DNA of 59,665 nt, taken from NCBI GenBank assembly GCA_020054105.1, contig JAGVLW010000005.1:1-59665 (forward strand). The letters run 5' to 3'. A model generated the notes under the pieces. The model was not told the origin of the DNA. It searched no databases and saw only the letters and a program-made list of their open reading frames with translations. Positions 8,499 to 17,493 of this stretch are shown here, in pieces. A program made the translations under genes and the position numbers. Numbering within the stretch: the first letter of the stretch is position 1; each line of letters begins with the position of its first letter. Source of the DNA: Alphaproteobacteria bacterium (GTDB taxonomy: Bacteria; Pseudomonadota; Alphaproteobacteria; Rickettsiales; SXRF01).

Positions 8499-8875
8499 AT
8501 TTTCCCCCAGGTTCGTGGTTTGCCAGTGTCAACGTGTAGAAAGGTTCGGTAGTAGCCAAAGCCGGTGAAGCCGGCGCGCTGGCAACATTTGAGAAGCCGC
8601 CATTTATCAAGGCCTGCGATGCGGATATCGAAGGCCTTGCCGAATTTGTGTTGGCTGAGTGGTGCGCCGCCCACCTTGGCGTTATGCAGCGGGTCGCGGT
8701 ACGCGGAGAGGATGATTAGCGGCTGCCCCATGAGCTCCCGCACATATTCCAGCTTATCCAGCGCTTCCTCGTCGATAAGGATTGAGCCGTCGCCTTTGCT
8801 GGCAATTTCGCGCGGAGCAAAATGCTTCCAGCGCCAGGATGCCTGCGGCACCTGGTCGTAATGCTCGTAATACAT
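8486..8875 (-). CDS. Endolysin, M15-type zinc D-Ala-D-Ala carboxypeptidase fold
   Basis: 129 residues. Motifs of the M15 peptidases are clear: SAYRDPLHNAKVGG (about 58-71), SQHKFGKAFDI with the His and Asp zinc ligands (about 74-84), and FLHVDTG with the third ligand (about 113-119). The family cuts peptide cross-links or D-Ala-D-Ala ends in peptidoglycan. No signal peptide is visible, in keeping with release through the adjacent holin. A ribosome site AGGAG precedes the ATG. Confidence 0.85.
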   Translation of the reverse strand: MYYEHYDQVPQASWRWKHFAPREIASKGDGSILIDEEALDKLEYVRELMGQPLIILSAYRDPLHNAKVGGAPLSQHKFGKAFDIRIAGLDKWRLLKCCQRAGFTGFGYYRTFLHVDTGKPRTWGKIWNS

Positions 8876-8923
8876 GGGTAAACTCCTGAATTAAGAGAAA
8901 GTCGGCAAATGGTTAACGCCGCC

Positions 8924-8952
8924 TTGAAAAACCTTCCCCAGCGCCCTATAAC
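8924..8952 (+). promoter_or_regulatory. Sigma70-like promoter of the OLD-family gene
   Basis: -35 TTGAAA at 8924-8929 and -10 TATAAC at 8947-8952, spacing exactly 17 bp. It lies in the short gap between the leftward endolysin gene and the rightward OLD gene, and would let that gene be expressed independently of the late operon, including in the lysogen. Confidence 0.6.
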
Positions 8953-8995
8953 TTACTATAAATCAATACAGATAACGGGCGAGGAACATAAAAAT

Positions 8996-10954
8996 ATGAA
9001 ACTGATTAACGCGCAGGTGAAAGATTATAAGTGCATCGACGACTCCAACGTGGTGGAGCTCGGACAAGTGACGTGTATGGTTGGCAAAAACGAGTCGGGC
9101 AAAACGACATTCTTGCAGGCATTGACGAAGCTGAATCCGCTGGAGGGCAGCAACGAGTTTGGTGAACTGGATTATCCGCGCAAGCGCCTGCGCGAATACC
9201 GTGCGAAGCGAGACGAAGAAGAAAAGGTGTTGGCAGTGTCGGCCACCTTCGAGCTGACAGCGCAGGAATTAGAAAAGCTAGAGCAAGCGTTCGGCCAAGG
9301 CATTCTCACCTCACGCGTTTTCAAGGTCAGCAAATATTACGAGGATACGAAGCAGTATTTTAATCTGCCGCTGAATGAAAAAGCTGCGCTTACTCACCTC
9401 TTAAATCCGCTTAAGCCCACGGACGCTTTCAAGGGAAAATTCGCCAAAGCGGAAACGGTCGCTGCATTGTGTAAACAGCTTGAAGATACGGCCGAGCCTA
9501 CTGAGGAAGAGAAGCAGATTCTGGCAAAGCTCAAGGAGAAATTTCCTGAGTCGGTTGTCAAATCCGTCATCGGCAAAATCACCATCCCGAAATTCTTTTA
9601 CTTTGATGACTACAGCATCATGGCCGGTACGGTTGGCGTAAATCACCTGATGAATAAAGGGGTGGAGCAATATACGGACGGCGAAAAAACCTTTATGGCG
9701 TTCCTGAAATGCGCGGGTACGCAGATGAAAGATTTTCAGAACCCGAACAATTACGAAAAGCTAAAGGCCGAGCTGGAAGCGGCTGGTAATGCGATTACCG
9801 ACGATATTTTTGAGTATTGGCAGCAAAATAAAAACCTGTCGGTGGAAATTGATATTTCGGATGCTTATGGCAGCGATGGCCTGCCCGGTGATTCGGGCAA
9901 GGCGCTGCGTGTGCGTATCAAAAACCTTAAGCACGGCGTCACCGTGCCTTTCGATGATCGCTCCAAGGGTTTCGTGTGGTTCTTCTCTTTCATGGTCTAT
10001 TTTACGCAGCTCAAGCAGAAAGCAGGTGAAGTCATCCTGCTGCTGGACGAGCCCGGCCTGAATCTGCATGCGCGGGCGCAGGAGGATTTTCTGCGGCTGA
10101 TCGAGGAGCGCTTGTCCGAGAAATATCAGGTAATCTACAGCACACACTCGCCGTTTATGATTCCAACCCAGCATTTCGATTGGGTGCGCACAGTGGAAGA
10201 CGTCGATGCCAAAGGCACGAAGATCAGCTCCGATGCGCTTAAAAATAACCGCGATACCGTGTTTCCCATTCAGGGCGCACTTGGCTATGACTTGGCGCAG
10301 ACGCTGTTTATCGGCAAAGATAATCTGCTCGTCGAAGGCCCGTCCGATCTGATTTACCTGCAAGCGATGAGCATAGTGGCCGAGGATAAAAACCATGCGC
10401 CACTCGATCCGCGCTGGGTTGCGGTGCCGGTCGGCGGTGCTGATAAGCTCTCAACGTTCATCACCCTGCTCGGTGCCAATAAGCTCAATATCGCGGTCTT
10501 GCGGGATTTCGCCAATAATGAAAAACAGCGCGTCGATGCGCTGGTAAAAAGCGGCTTCCTCAAAAATGAGAAGCTGGTGTTGCTTAGTGAGTTCAATGGC
10601 GGCAAGGATGCCGATATTGAAGATTTGTTTGGCGAGGATTTTTACGTCAAGCTAGTCAACCAAGCCTATGAGGGCGTGTTGAAGAAGCCGATTAAAGTGG
10701 GTGAGCTGCCTGCCGGCAATCGCATCGTGAAGCGCATGGAGCAGCATATCAATGAGCATGAGTTGCTGGGTGCTGGCCGCCGTTTCAATCATTACAAGCC
10801 CGCCGTGTTCCTGCAGCGCGAGCTGGCGACGCTGGCAAAAGATATTCCTGATGTGGCTGTGGAAGCCTTTGCTGCCGTGTTTGAACGCCTGAACGGTTTT
10901 ATTTCGGGTAAGAAATCGCAATCCTCCACCGCGCGCGCCAGCGAAACGGCGTAG
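8996..10954 (+). CDS. OLD-family ATPase with C-terminal TOPRIM nuclease domain
   Basis: 652 residues. An N-terminal ABC/RecF-type ATPase carries Walker A GKNESGKTT (about residues 28-36), Walker B VILLLDEPGLNLHARAQ (about 347-363) and the switch His in STHSPFMI (about 382). A C-terminal TOPRIM-like domain starts with LLVEGPSDLIYL (about 446-457). The usual DxD element appears only as VLRDFANN (about 500), so metal binding may be atypical. OLD proteins, first known from phage P2, are nucleases that exclude other phages or kill recBC hosts. The start at 8996 is preferred over one 29 codons upstream because homologous domains begin at MKLINAQVKDYKC and a GAGGAA site precedes it. It is transcribed against the surrounding late genes from its own promoter, so it is likely cargo expressed in the lysogen. 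Confidence 0.85.
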   Translation: MKLINAQVKDYKCIDDSNVVELGQVTCMVGKNESGKTTFLQALTKLNPLEGSNEFGELDYPRKRLREYRAKRDEEEKVLAVSATFELTAQELEKLEQAFGQGILTSRVFKVSKYYEDTKQYFNLPLNEKAALTHLLNPLKPTDAFKGKFAKAETVAALCKQLEDTAEPTEEEKQILAKLKEKFPESVVKSVIGKITIPKFFYFDDYSIMAGTVGVNHLMNKGVEQYTDGEKTFMAFLKCAGTQMKDFQNPNNYEKLKAELEAAGNAITDDIFEYWQQNKNLSVEIDISDAYGSDGLPGDSGKALRVRIKNLKHGVTVPFDDRSKGFVWFFSFMVYFTQLKQKAGEVILLLDEPGLNLHARAQEDFLRLIEERLSEKYQVIYSTHSPFMIPTQHFDWVRTVEDVDAKGTKISSDALKNNRDTVFPIQGALGYDLAQTLFIGKDNLLVEGPSDLIYLQAMSIVAEDKNHAPLDPRWVAVPVGGADKLSTFITLLGANKLNIAVLRDFANNEKQRVDALVKSGFLKNEKLVLLSEFNGGKDADIEDLFGEDFYVKLVNQAYEGVLKKPIKVGELPAGNRIVKRMEQHINEHELLGAGRRFNHYKPAVFLQRELATLAKDIPDVAVEAFAAVFERLNGFISGKKSQSSTARASETA

Positions 10955-11019
10955 CTACGGAGGCTGGCAGATCGTTTCTGCGCAAGCCGTATTGATCTCC
11001 TGCTTGACGCGCTTTTCGG

Positions 11020-11301
11020 TCATTTGTTGAAGTGCTTAACGATAAGATTGATGTTGGTGTCCCCATCGCCGCCGGTCAATTCACCCATCATCCAGCATTC
11101 CGCGATATTGAGATTTTTGGGCTTTGCGGGTTGCAGAAAGGTAAAGCCGTCGATATCGAACCAGTTGGTTTTATCGGGGCTGACGCGGAGCTTCACTTGC
11201 GCAGTAGAAAACATGCCCCAGCAGTAGATGGTGGCGAGCCCGCCCGTAAAAACGAACGGCTCGCCGATAGCGCCCTTGGTGGCATTCTCAAAAAGTTTCA
11301 T
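11020..11301 (-). CDS. Small late protein, function unknown
   Basis: 93 residues beginning MKLFENATKGAIGEPF; the ATG overlaps the stop of the preceding gene (ATGA). A beta-rich pattern (KLRVSPDKTNWFDIDGFTF, then WMMGELTGGDGDTNINLIV) resembles small phage proteins that cap tail or fibre modules, but I do not recognise a family. The 65 bases between its stop and the convergent OLD gene stop contain no obvious terminator. Confidence 0.6.
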   Translation of the reverse strand: MKLFENATKGAIGEPFVFTGGLATIYCWGMFSTAQVKLRVSPDKTNWFDIDGFTFLQPAKPKNLNIAECWMMGELTGGDGDTNINLIVKHFNK

Positions 11302-11645
11302 GAGTTCTCGCGCTTGCGCCGTTCCTCGCGCATGAAAGAATCCATATCGGAGCGGGTTTCTTTCATGCTCAACACCAGCTCGCGCAAAAGCTGAGTTTGA
11401 ATGTCGAGATTGTTGGTGAGTTTTACGATGGCGTTTTCCAGTGAGCGGCGCAGATACCAGATTTTCACCCCATCTTCGTCGGTGACGGCGTGCCATTCGT
11501 GCATCTCATGCACTTCCTTGGCGATGGTATCGAGCAACGAATTGTTCTGTGTGCGCATCCGCTCTTTCAAGAAGCTGAATACTTCGCGTAGAACAAAAAG
11601 CGCAAACATGCCGCCCGCGCCTAATTGCAAGAGTTGTTCGTCCAT
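11298..11645 (-). CDS. Small membrane-anchored late protein (possible second lysis/accessory protein)
   Basis: 115 residues with one N-terminal hydrophobic segment (about residues 6-26, LGAGGMFALFVLREVFSFL) followed by a charged helical region rich in Glu, Arg and Lys to the end. This N-in or N-out single-span plus coiled-coil layout is seen in some holin-like and spanin-like proteins, but nothing specific identifies it. Lies between the tail-fibre gene and a 93-residue protein that overlaps it by 4 bases. Confidence 0.55.
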   Translation of the reverse strand: MDEQLLQLGAGGMFALFVLREVFSFLKERMRTQNNSLLDTIAKEVHEMHEWHAVTDEDGVKIWYLRRSLENAIVKLTNNLDIQTQLLRELVLSMKETRSDMDSFMREERRKRENS

Positions 11646-11665
11646 AAAAACTTCCTATCGATTAA

Positions 11666-13240
11666 TTAAGCAAAATCGGCATCGAAGGCTAAAATGTTGT
11701 CCGTCTGCACATACACATGGTCTTTTACCGTGCCGCCGGTGTAGCCGTTGACGCGCACATACGCGCCGTTCGATGAGTAAGAAGTGCCGCCGCCGACAAT
11801 GGCCGAGCTGCTGCCTGTTTTGGTTCCGACGCTGACATGCTGCACGGTTGGATTATTAAGCAGCAGCGCGCCGCTTGGCGCGACACGCATTTCCACCGGG
11901 AAGATAATCGGCAAGTCGATTTCGGTAGTGGAGTTGAATGCGCCTTGCAGCCCTTTCCCTAGCTTCTGGTAAGAGCGTTTGCATTTCAGGCGGGTAATCG
12001 GCACCGGCTCATATTCAAACTGCGTGGCGAAGCCGCCGAGCTCGAATTGAAACTGCCGGATGAGAAAATCCTTGGTGGTGATTGCACCGCAGTTCATTTG
12101 CAGCTCTATCTCGATACCATTGCTGCAATCGCCCATTGCCACGTTTTCATATTTTACGGACGATTCGCTGTTGTCCGGCACGCTGATGCTGCTGGAAGTA
12201 GCGATAGTGGTGGTGGCAGAGAAATTGTCGGCGGCATTGGCTTTGCGGATTGTCACCACGCAATTCATGGCCGAGCCGATGTTGTGGTAGAGGCTGCAGG
12301 AAAACGAAGCGTTTTGGTTCACGAAGTTTTCTGCATCCTTGGCCTCGATGCGATGGCGAAGGCGCAGAATCCCGGTGCCGGTGATGGTGACAGTTTCGAA
12401 CTTGACGTAAGCCTTGCCGGAAAATGCGCTATGTGTGAGTTTACCCGCGCTGACAGCAGTGCCGCTGGCCTGGCCTTGGAAGCGATCGACCTTACCGTAT
12501 GCCCAAGTATTATTGACCAGCGTGAAGTCCTGCCGCTCGGCCGAGGCGCAGTTGCCGTTGGTAATGTAATTCTTGTGGTTGATAGGCGAAAACTCGGAGA
12601 TCAGCGCCTCCTTCATGAAATTGGTGACGCCGGAATTGCGAATTTTCCATGCAATGTAGAAGTTCGTGCCGTCCGAGGTTTTTAAGGTAAATTCATTATC
12701 TCCCAGCAAGCCCAGCTCGGCATAGGTGGTAAAATTCTGCTGGAAGATAAACTCAAGATTCTGCGCGGCATTCGCCTTGTTCATCTGGAGGAAAAACCCA
12801 GCGCTGCCATTAATCAGCGCGGATGGTCCAAACAGATTGATAATATGCGTGGCGTGCGGCGCGGTGCCGAGGCCGATGCGCGAAAACTGCGGCGTGGTCA
12901 GCGCCTCCATGGTGCTCACCCAGGCCGTGCCGTTCCAGCTATAGAGCTTATCTTCGTCCCTTACCCAAAACGTCAGGCCTTCGGCGGGGACAATGAATTT
13001 CCACGCGCCGTTATACCAGGCGACCTGATTATCCTTGCCCGCCCACGCGCCGGTAGCGCCGCTGGCAACGATATAGAGATTCCCACTAACCGGAGAACCC
13101 GGCGGCGCGGTCAAATCCTTATCGACAATGCCCGTATTGAGCATGGCATCGAGCATCGCCAACGCCGTATTCACGGTCACTTCTTTTTGCGATTGGCTTT
13201 GCTCGACAAGCGTAATGCCGAGATGGTCGGTGGTTGTCAT
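11666..13240 (-). CDS. DUF2793-type tail fibre / receptor-binding protein
   Basis: 524 residues. The N-terminal 110 residues match the DUF2793 pattern of alphaproteobacterial tail-tip proteins: SQSQKEVTVNTALAMLDAML, then PPGSPVSGNLYIVASGATGA, WYNGAWKFIVPAEG and a WNGTAWV strand. The middle is a beta-rich body (NYITNGNCASAERQ, then VDRFQGQASGT at about 225-265) typical of fibre domains that follow a trimerisation region. The C-terminal 100 residues (RSYQKLGKGLQGAF) resemble adhesin tips. Located directly after the TIM-barrel tail protein, where the host-specificity protein is expected. Confidence 0.7.
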   Translation of the reverse strand: MTTTDHLGITLVEQSQSQKEVTVNTALAMLDAMLNTGIVDKDLTAPPGSPVSGNLYIVASGATGAWAGKDNQVAWYNGAWKFIVPAEGLTFWVRDEDKLYSWNGTAWVSTMEALTTPQFSRIGLGTAPHATHIINLFGPSALINGSAGFFLQMNKANAAQNLEFIFQQNFTTYAELGLLGDNEFTLKTSDGTNFYIAWKIRNSGVTNFMKEALISEFSPINHKNYITNGNCASAERQDFTLVNNTWAYGKVDRFQGQASGTAVSAGKLTHSAFSGKAYVKFETVTITGTGILRLRHRIEAKDAENFVNQNASFSCSLYHNIGSAMNCVVTIRKANAADNFSATTTIATSSSISVPDNSESSVKYENVAMGDCSNGIEIELQMNCGAITTKDFLIRQFQFELGGFATQFEYEPVPITRLKCKRSYQKLGKGLQGAFNSTTEIDLPIIFPVEMRVAPSGALLLNNPTVQHVSVGTKTGSSSAIVGGGTSYSSNGAYVRVNGYTGGTVKDHVYVQTDNILAFDADFA

Positions 13241-13252
13241 GAGTCCTCTGAA

Positions 13253-16200
13253 TTAGCTGATAGTGGCTATGCCAGGCACACCGCGCCCGACGATGGCCGA
13301 TACCTGATAAACCTTGATGGTGAAGCTGGTTTGCACCACGCCGAAATCCGCCACTTGCTGCGCGGCGGTGTAAATGAGCGAAGGCGTGGTGATGGCTTCC
13401 ACCGTGCGCACGATGGTAACACCGTTCATAATCTGCACATGGTAGAGCTCACTTTGCTCATTGAGCGGCACATCGACGCCATCCCGCCACTCCCCGCCGA
13501 GGCGAGTGCGACGCACCCAGGTAATCGTCCAGTCATTCGCCGCCGGCGCGTGGCGTGTGCCTTGAATATGCACCGGCGAATATGGCCGCAGCGTTTTGCC
13601 GGTATAGGTGAAAACTTGCTCCGGCGTGGTCGCCAGCGTGCCGCCGATCGTCACCGGCTTATAGTGACGTGCCAGCCCGATAAGACTGTTTTGCAGCACT
13701 ACGCGCATCAGATTGGCATTAAGCAGTACGAATCGCTCGCCCAGCGCATGCGTGGCTTGCTCGTGCTCGGTGCCTAAGCGTCCGCGCAAAAGCGAGGAAA
13801 GCCGATATTTCTGGTCGGCCAGCAGCTGCGCGTTGGCGAACTGGATAATCTCATTCCCCAGCAGCGCCACATTTCCGCCATTGAGCACGCCGAGCTCCGA
13901 TATGCTGGCAAGGCTGCCGTGCTGCAAGAGCACGTCCACGGTGCTGCCGTAATCCCATAAATTGCCTGCCGCTCCGGGCGGCAAGACAGTCAGCGCCCCG
14001 CCAATGGTGTGCTCGGTATTGCTGGCGGAAAGCACAAGAAAGGTATTGCCCCCGGTTTCACCGCCGTCATCGGAGCGGTAAATCACCGCGCCTTGCCAGT
14101 TTTCCCCTTGCGCTACCACGCCAGCGCGCAGGATGCCTGCGGGGTCAGTGTCATTGGGGAGTGCTGGAATGTCTATCAGCTCCAGCCGTGTGCCAGGAAT
14201 AAGGGTGCCGGGCTGAGAGATCGGCGGCGTCACGCCCGGAGGTGTGTAAAAGTCGTAGGTGGAAACGTCCTCGGCCACAGCCGAGATTTCCATGAGGCCA
14301 TTGCGCTCGATCTTGGTGGATGTGACGCGCATTAAATAGTTAACGCCGTCAATCGAAATGGTAATGTTATCGGTCGGCTCGATGCGCGAATATTGAGGCG
14401 GCACCGTCAGGGAAAACGATACGCGCGCTGTCCAGGCATTGTAGAGCGTAATATCTGCAACGGATTTGGCGTACTGGTCGGTAGCCACCACCGGCACGTT
14501 AATGCCGACGATATCGGCTGCTTTCACTGTCTGGCGCTGCGAGAGCTGTGTGCCGGGGTCATAATTGGCCGTGCGGCTGATATAGGTAATACTCACCTCC
14601 CGCGGCAGATCCAGCTCCTGCTTACGGGTAATTTCCATCTGCTCGCGGGTGTTGCCGCTTTTACCCGGCACCAGCTCGTCCTGCGTGATGGTGGCAATGC
14701 TTTGCCCGCCGCGCGGCACGAATTTGGTAAGGCCATCGGATTCTACCGCGTCGAAATTATACATCGCCTGCAGGTGCTCAATACGCTGGCGGCAAGTCAA
14801 AATCTGCGTAACGACATATCCATCCAGGCTTTGCGTTAGGCGGGTTACGTCATAATCGGTGGACTGATAGCCAACTCTGCGCATGAACAGCGCGATGACG
14901 GCGCCGAGCGTGGAAGTGCCTAATTTCCCCTGCACCCAATGACCGGTGCGCCACAGGCCAGAATCCGCCCACACGTTTGCCAGATCCGGCCAGAAGGGAT
15001 ACGGCCGCGCGTCAGCGGTCCAGATAAAGCGGCGCGGAACCAGGCCGCTTTTACCCGCTTGAGCGTTGCGCGCGGCAAGATAGTCGAGGGTTGCGTTAAG
15101 CGCGATGCGCTGCGCCTGAAAATCGACGCGGCCTTTACTCCCGCGCGGGAAAAAAGACTCCGCGGAGGAAGGGTCGTAAAAGACGTTAGGTTGATTCGTG
15201 CATCCGTCCACACTCGGAAAACCGAACTCGGTAAACCATACCGGCTTCATTTTTGCGGTCCAAGCAGTGCCTGCGCCGCCCGGATTGGTATGCGTGTTCG
15301 CCCACCAGTATTCGAGGTTTTTTACCGCAAAGGCAGGATTGCCGCCAAAGCTGGTTTGCACGGTGCGCGTGCTGTTCCAGAAATAATCCCAATCCTCGCC
15401 TTTTTCCCAGTATTCCTTAATAACGTCTTCGGTAATTTGGCTTTGCGGCAGATCGGGCGTAAGCGCAAAATATGCGTCGATACCTACGAAATCGATGCTG
15501 GACGACGCCCAAAGCGGGTCCAGGTTATACCAGCCGCCCGGCGCATGATGGTATTCACTCCAATCTGCGGCATAAGTTACTTTAACGCCCGCGCCGACAG
15601 CGGTTTTGACGGTAGAAGCAAGGCTTACAAGTTGCGTAACAGCGGGATAGCTACCTGCCGATGGCGTGAAATTTGTCATGCCGATCAGCTCGGAGCCCAT
15701 GACAAACGCATCGAGATTATTTTTAAGGAATACGCCGCCAATATTCAGGTTGGCGTAATGCGTGATGAAGGCGTTATAGCCGTTGGTTTTGGTGAACCAG
15801 TTATTACAGTCGGTGGTATTCGCCGGCGCGATACGCCCGCGCCATGGCTTTGGGTCAGGCGTAATCTGGTCCACGAAAATCATGGGGTAAAGCATGACTT
15901 TCAAGCCCATCGCCTTGAGCTTTACACACAAATCTAGCACAGACTGGTCAGAAGGCGTGCCGCCGTAAGTGGGCGTGCCGTCGCCAAATTGCAGTACTTG
16001 CTGTGCGGTGGCGCGGGTTAACCCGGCGACGGTCCAATCCTGCGGTGTGAATGTGGTGGTGCTGGCAGGATTTTCGACCTTCGGAATGATGGTGCAGGTG
16101 CCGGCATCGGTCGAGGTGGCGAACCAGCTCACCACCAGCGCAATCCACTCTAGGTTAGGAAATGTTTTTTTGAGCTGATCGACAGCGACATTGACGTTAG

Positions 16201-17026
16201 CCGTCGCATCGAAATTGTGCATGTTGAGCGGCACTTTGGGACCGCTCGGCACAACTTGCATTCCCGCCATTTCCGTGTTTTGCTTATAGATAATGGAAGG
16301 TGAATAGACGAACTCGCCCGCACCGGGAATCAGCACCAGGTCGGTGACTTTATCTTCCACCGCGGGCGTAAAGCGGATATTGCGCTTTACCTCGAAGCTG
16401 AAATTGGGAATGCGGTTGCCATAGGCCGCAAGCGGAAAATCCTGAATGACGACATACGCCAGGCCACGGTAGGCAGGCACATTGCCAGCGCCTTCGAAGC
16501 CTTCCATGACAGGATCTGGCGTTTGCGTTTCCGTGCCGAGATAAACGCTATATTTGCCTTGGCTGGCCTGCAATACGCTGTCATCGAGAATTTTAGCATC
16601 CGCGTACACGCGGGTAATTTCGTCCAGCGGCCCCTCGCATACGGCGATCGCCAGCGTGACGAAATACTCGTAGGACACTTGCGTTTGCGTGGTGGTAGCG
16701 CTTCCACCGCCACCGCCTTTGCCGCCCTGCTGCGTGCTGGTGGTTGTGGTTTCTATCCGCACTTCCTTTATCGGCCGCGCCCAGATGACGTTTCCCGCCA
16801 GCCGCGCTTGCCCGTACACTTCGGGAATGACCTTGCCGTAATTCGACGTCTGGATGCGCAGGTCAGAAAGGCGCGGCCCCTCTACGGTAGGCAGATTAAT
16901 GGTTTGGTCGCTGCCAAAGGTGCCGCCGAGCTGCGCGCCGATGCCGAAGCCGATGAGCGCGCCCTGTGGACCGCCAATAACAAAGCCAGCGGCTGCGCCG
17001 ATGACAGGTAATACTACGCCAGCCAT
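13253..17026 (-). CDS. GTA gp15-like TIM-barrel tail tip/host-specificity protein
   Basis: 1257 residues. The first 60 residues contain Gly-rich hydrophobic helices (VIGAAAGFVIGGPQGALIGF), a hallmark of these tail hub proteins, followed by a beta domain to about residue 240. The GTA TIM-barrel-like domain covers about 270-690 (WSEYHHAPGGWYNLDPLW, VGIDAYFALT, PVWFTEFGFPSVDG, in the style of glycoside hydrolases). A phage-tail hub region follows (about 730-950, with TNYDPG-like strands), and a beta-rich C-terminus. In gene transfer agents this protein forms the central fibre/tip that contacts the cell surface. It is the last gene of the conserved DUF2460, DUF2163, NlpC/P60, TIM-barrel order. 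Confidence 0.85.
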   Translation of the reverse strand: MAGVVLPVIGAAAGFVIGGPQGALIGFGIGAQLGGTFGSDQTINLPTVEGPRLSDLRIQTSNYGKVIPEVYGQARLAGNVIWARPIKEVRIETTTTSTQQGGKGGGGGSATTTQTQVSYEYFVTLAIAVCEGPLDEITRVYADAKILDDSVLQASQGKYSVYLGTETQTPDPVMEGFEGAGNVPAYRGLAYVVIQDFPLAAYGNRIPNFSFEVKRNIRFTPAVEDKVTDLVLIPGAGEFVYSPSIIYKQNTEMAGMQVVPSGPKVPLNMHNFDATANVNVAVDQLKKTFPNLEWIALVVSWFATSTDAGTCTIIPKVENPASTTTFTPQDWTVAGLTRATAQQVLQFGDGTPTYGGTPSDQSVLDLCVKLKAMGLKVMLYPMIFVDQITPDPKPWRGRIAPANTTDCNNWFTKTNGYNAFITHYANLNIGGVFLKNNLDAFVMGSELIGMTNFTPSAGSYPAVTQLVSLASTVKTAVGAGVKVTYAADWSEYHHAPGGWYNLDPLWASSSIDFVGIDAYFALTPDLPQSQITEDVIKEYWEKGEDWDYFWNSTRTVQTSFGGNPAFAVKNLEYWWANTHTNPGGAGTAWTAKMKPVWFTEFGFPSVDGCTNQPNVFYDPSSAESFFPRGSKGRVDFQAQRIALNATLDYLAARNAQAGKSGLVPRRFIWTADARPYPFWPDLANVWADSGLWRTGHWVQGKLGTSTLGAVIALFMRRVGYQSTDYDVTRLTQSLDGYVVTQILTCRQRIEHLQAMYNFDAVESDGLTKFVPRGGQSIATITQDELVPGKSGNTREQMEITRKQELDLPREVSITYISRTANYDPGTQLSQRQTVKAADIVGINVPVVATDQYAKSVADITLYNAWTARVSFSLTVPPQYSRIEPTDNITISIDGVNYLMRVTSTKIERNGLMEISAVAEDVSTYDFYTPPGVTPPISQPGTLIPGTRLELIDIPALPNDTDPAGILRAGVVAQGENWQGAVIYRSDDGGETGGNTFLVLSASNTEHTIGGALTVLPPGAAGNLWDYGSTVDVLLQHGSLASISELGVLNGGNVALLGNEIIQFANAQLLADQKYRLSSLLRGRLGTEHEQATHALGERFVLLNANLMRVVLQNSLIGLARHYKPVTIGGTLATTPEQVFTYTGKTLRPYSPVHIQGTRHAPAANDWTITWVRRTRLGGEWRDGVDVPLNEQSELYHVQIMNGVTIVRTVEAITTPSLIYTAAQQVADFGVVQTSFTIKVYQVSAIVGRGVPGIATIS

Positions 17027-17040
17027 GCGTTACGTCGTGT

Positions 17041-17493
17041 TTAGAGATTGGGGAAGCGGTAAACGGCGACGATCATGCGCCGCCAGGTATCATTCAGGCG
17101 GTGCTCGACCACCTTGCCGATGTTGGAATAGCAATGGATGATTCCCTGAGCGCCATCCGGCATCTCTGCAAGGAACCCGACATGCTGCGGGTCATTATGG
17201 AAACGAATGAGCGGAATATCCCCCGGCAAGGCCTCCCCTATTGAGGGGAGTTCGCGCAAATGCAGGGAAACCGCCGATTTTAATCCTCTGCCATCCGGCA
17301 GGGGGGAATAATTAGGCTGGTCATAGTCCGCCAGCGGAATTCCTTTCTCATCGGTTAATTCGAGCTCGCGCGCAACGCCGACGATCAGGCCAAGGCAATC
17401 ACAGCCCACACCTTTCACGCGGCCTTGGTGATGAAAAGGCGTGCCGAGCCAGCCACGCGCGGCGCGGATAATATCGTCAGGTGTTACGGTCAT
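17041..17493 (-). CDS. NlpC/P60 tail peptidase (GTA gp14-like)
   Basis: 150 residues. Catalytic Cys in VGCDCLGL (about residues 28-35) and catalytic His in DPQHVGFL (about 99-106), with a following HCYSN strand that supplies the third polar position region. These tail-tip hydrolases cut peptidoglycan during DNA entry. The ATG overlaps the stop of the DUF2163 gene by 4 bases, as in the GTA gene cluster. Confidence 0.85.
   Translation of the reverse strand: MTVTPDDIIRAARGWLGTPFHHQGRVKGVGCDCLGLIVGVARELELTDEKGIPLADYDQPNYSPLPDGRGLKSAVSLHLRELPSIGEALPGDIPLIRFHNDPQHVGFLAEMPDGAQGIIHCYSNIGKVVEHRLNDTWRRMIVAVYRFPNL

Noticed and set aside
10955..11019. Gap between the OLD-like gene and the convergent 93-residue protein gene
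   Set aside because: Examined for a terminator or small RNA; nothing convincing seen in 65 bases.
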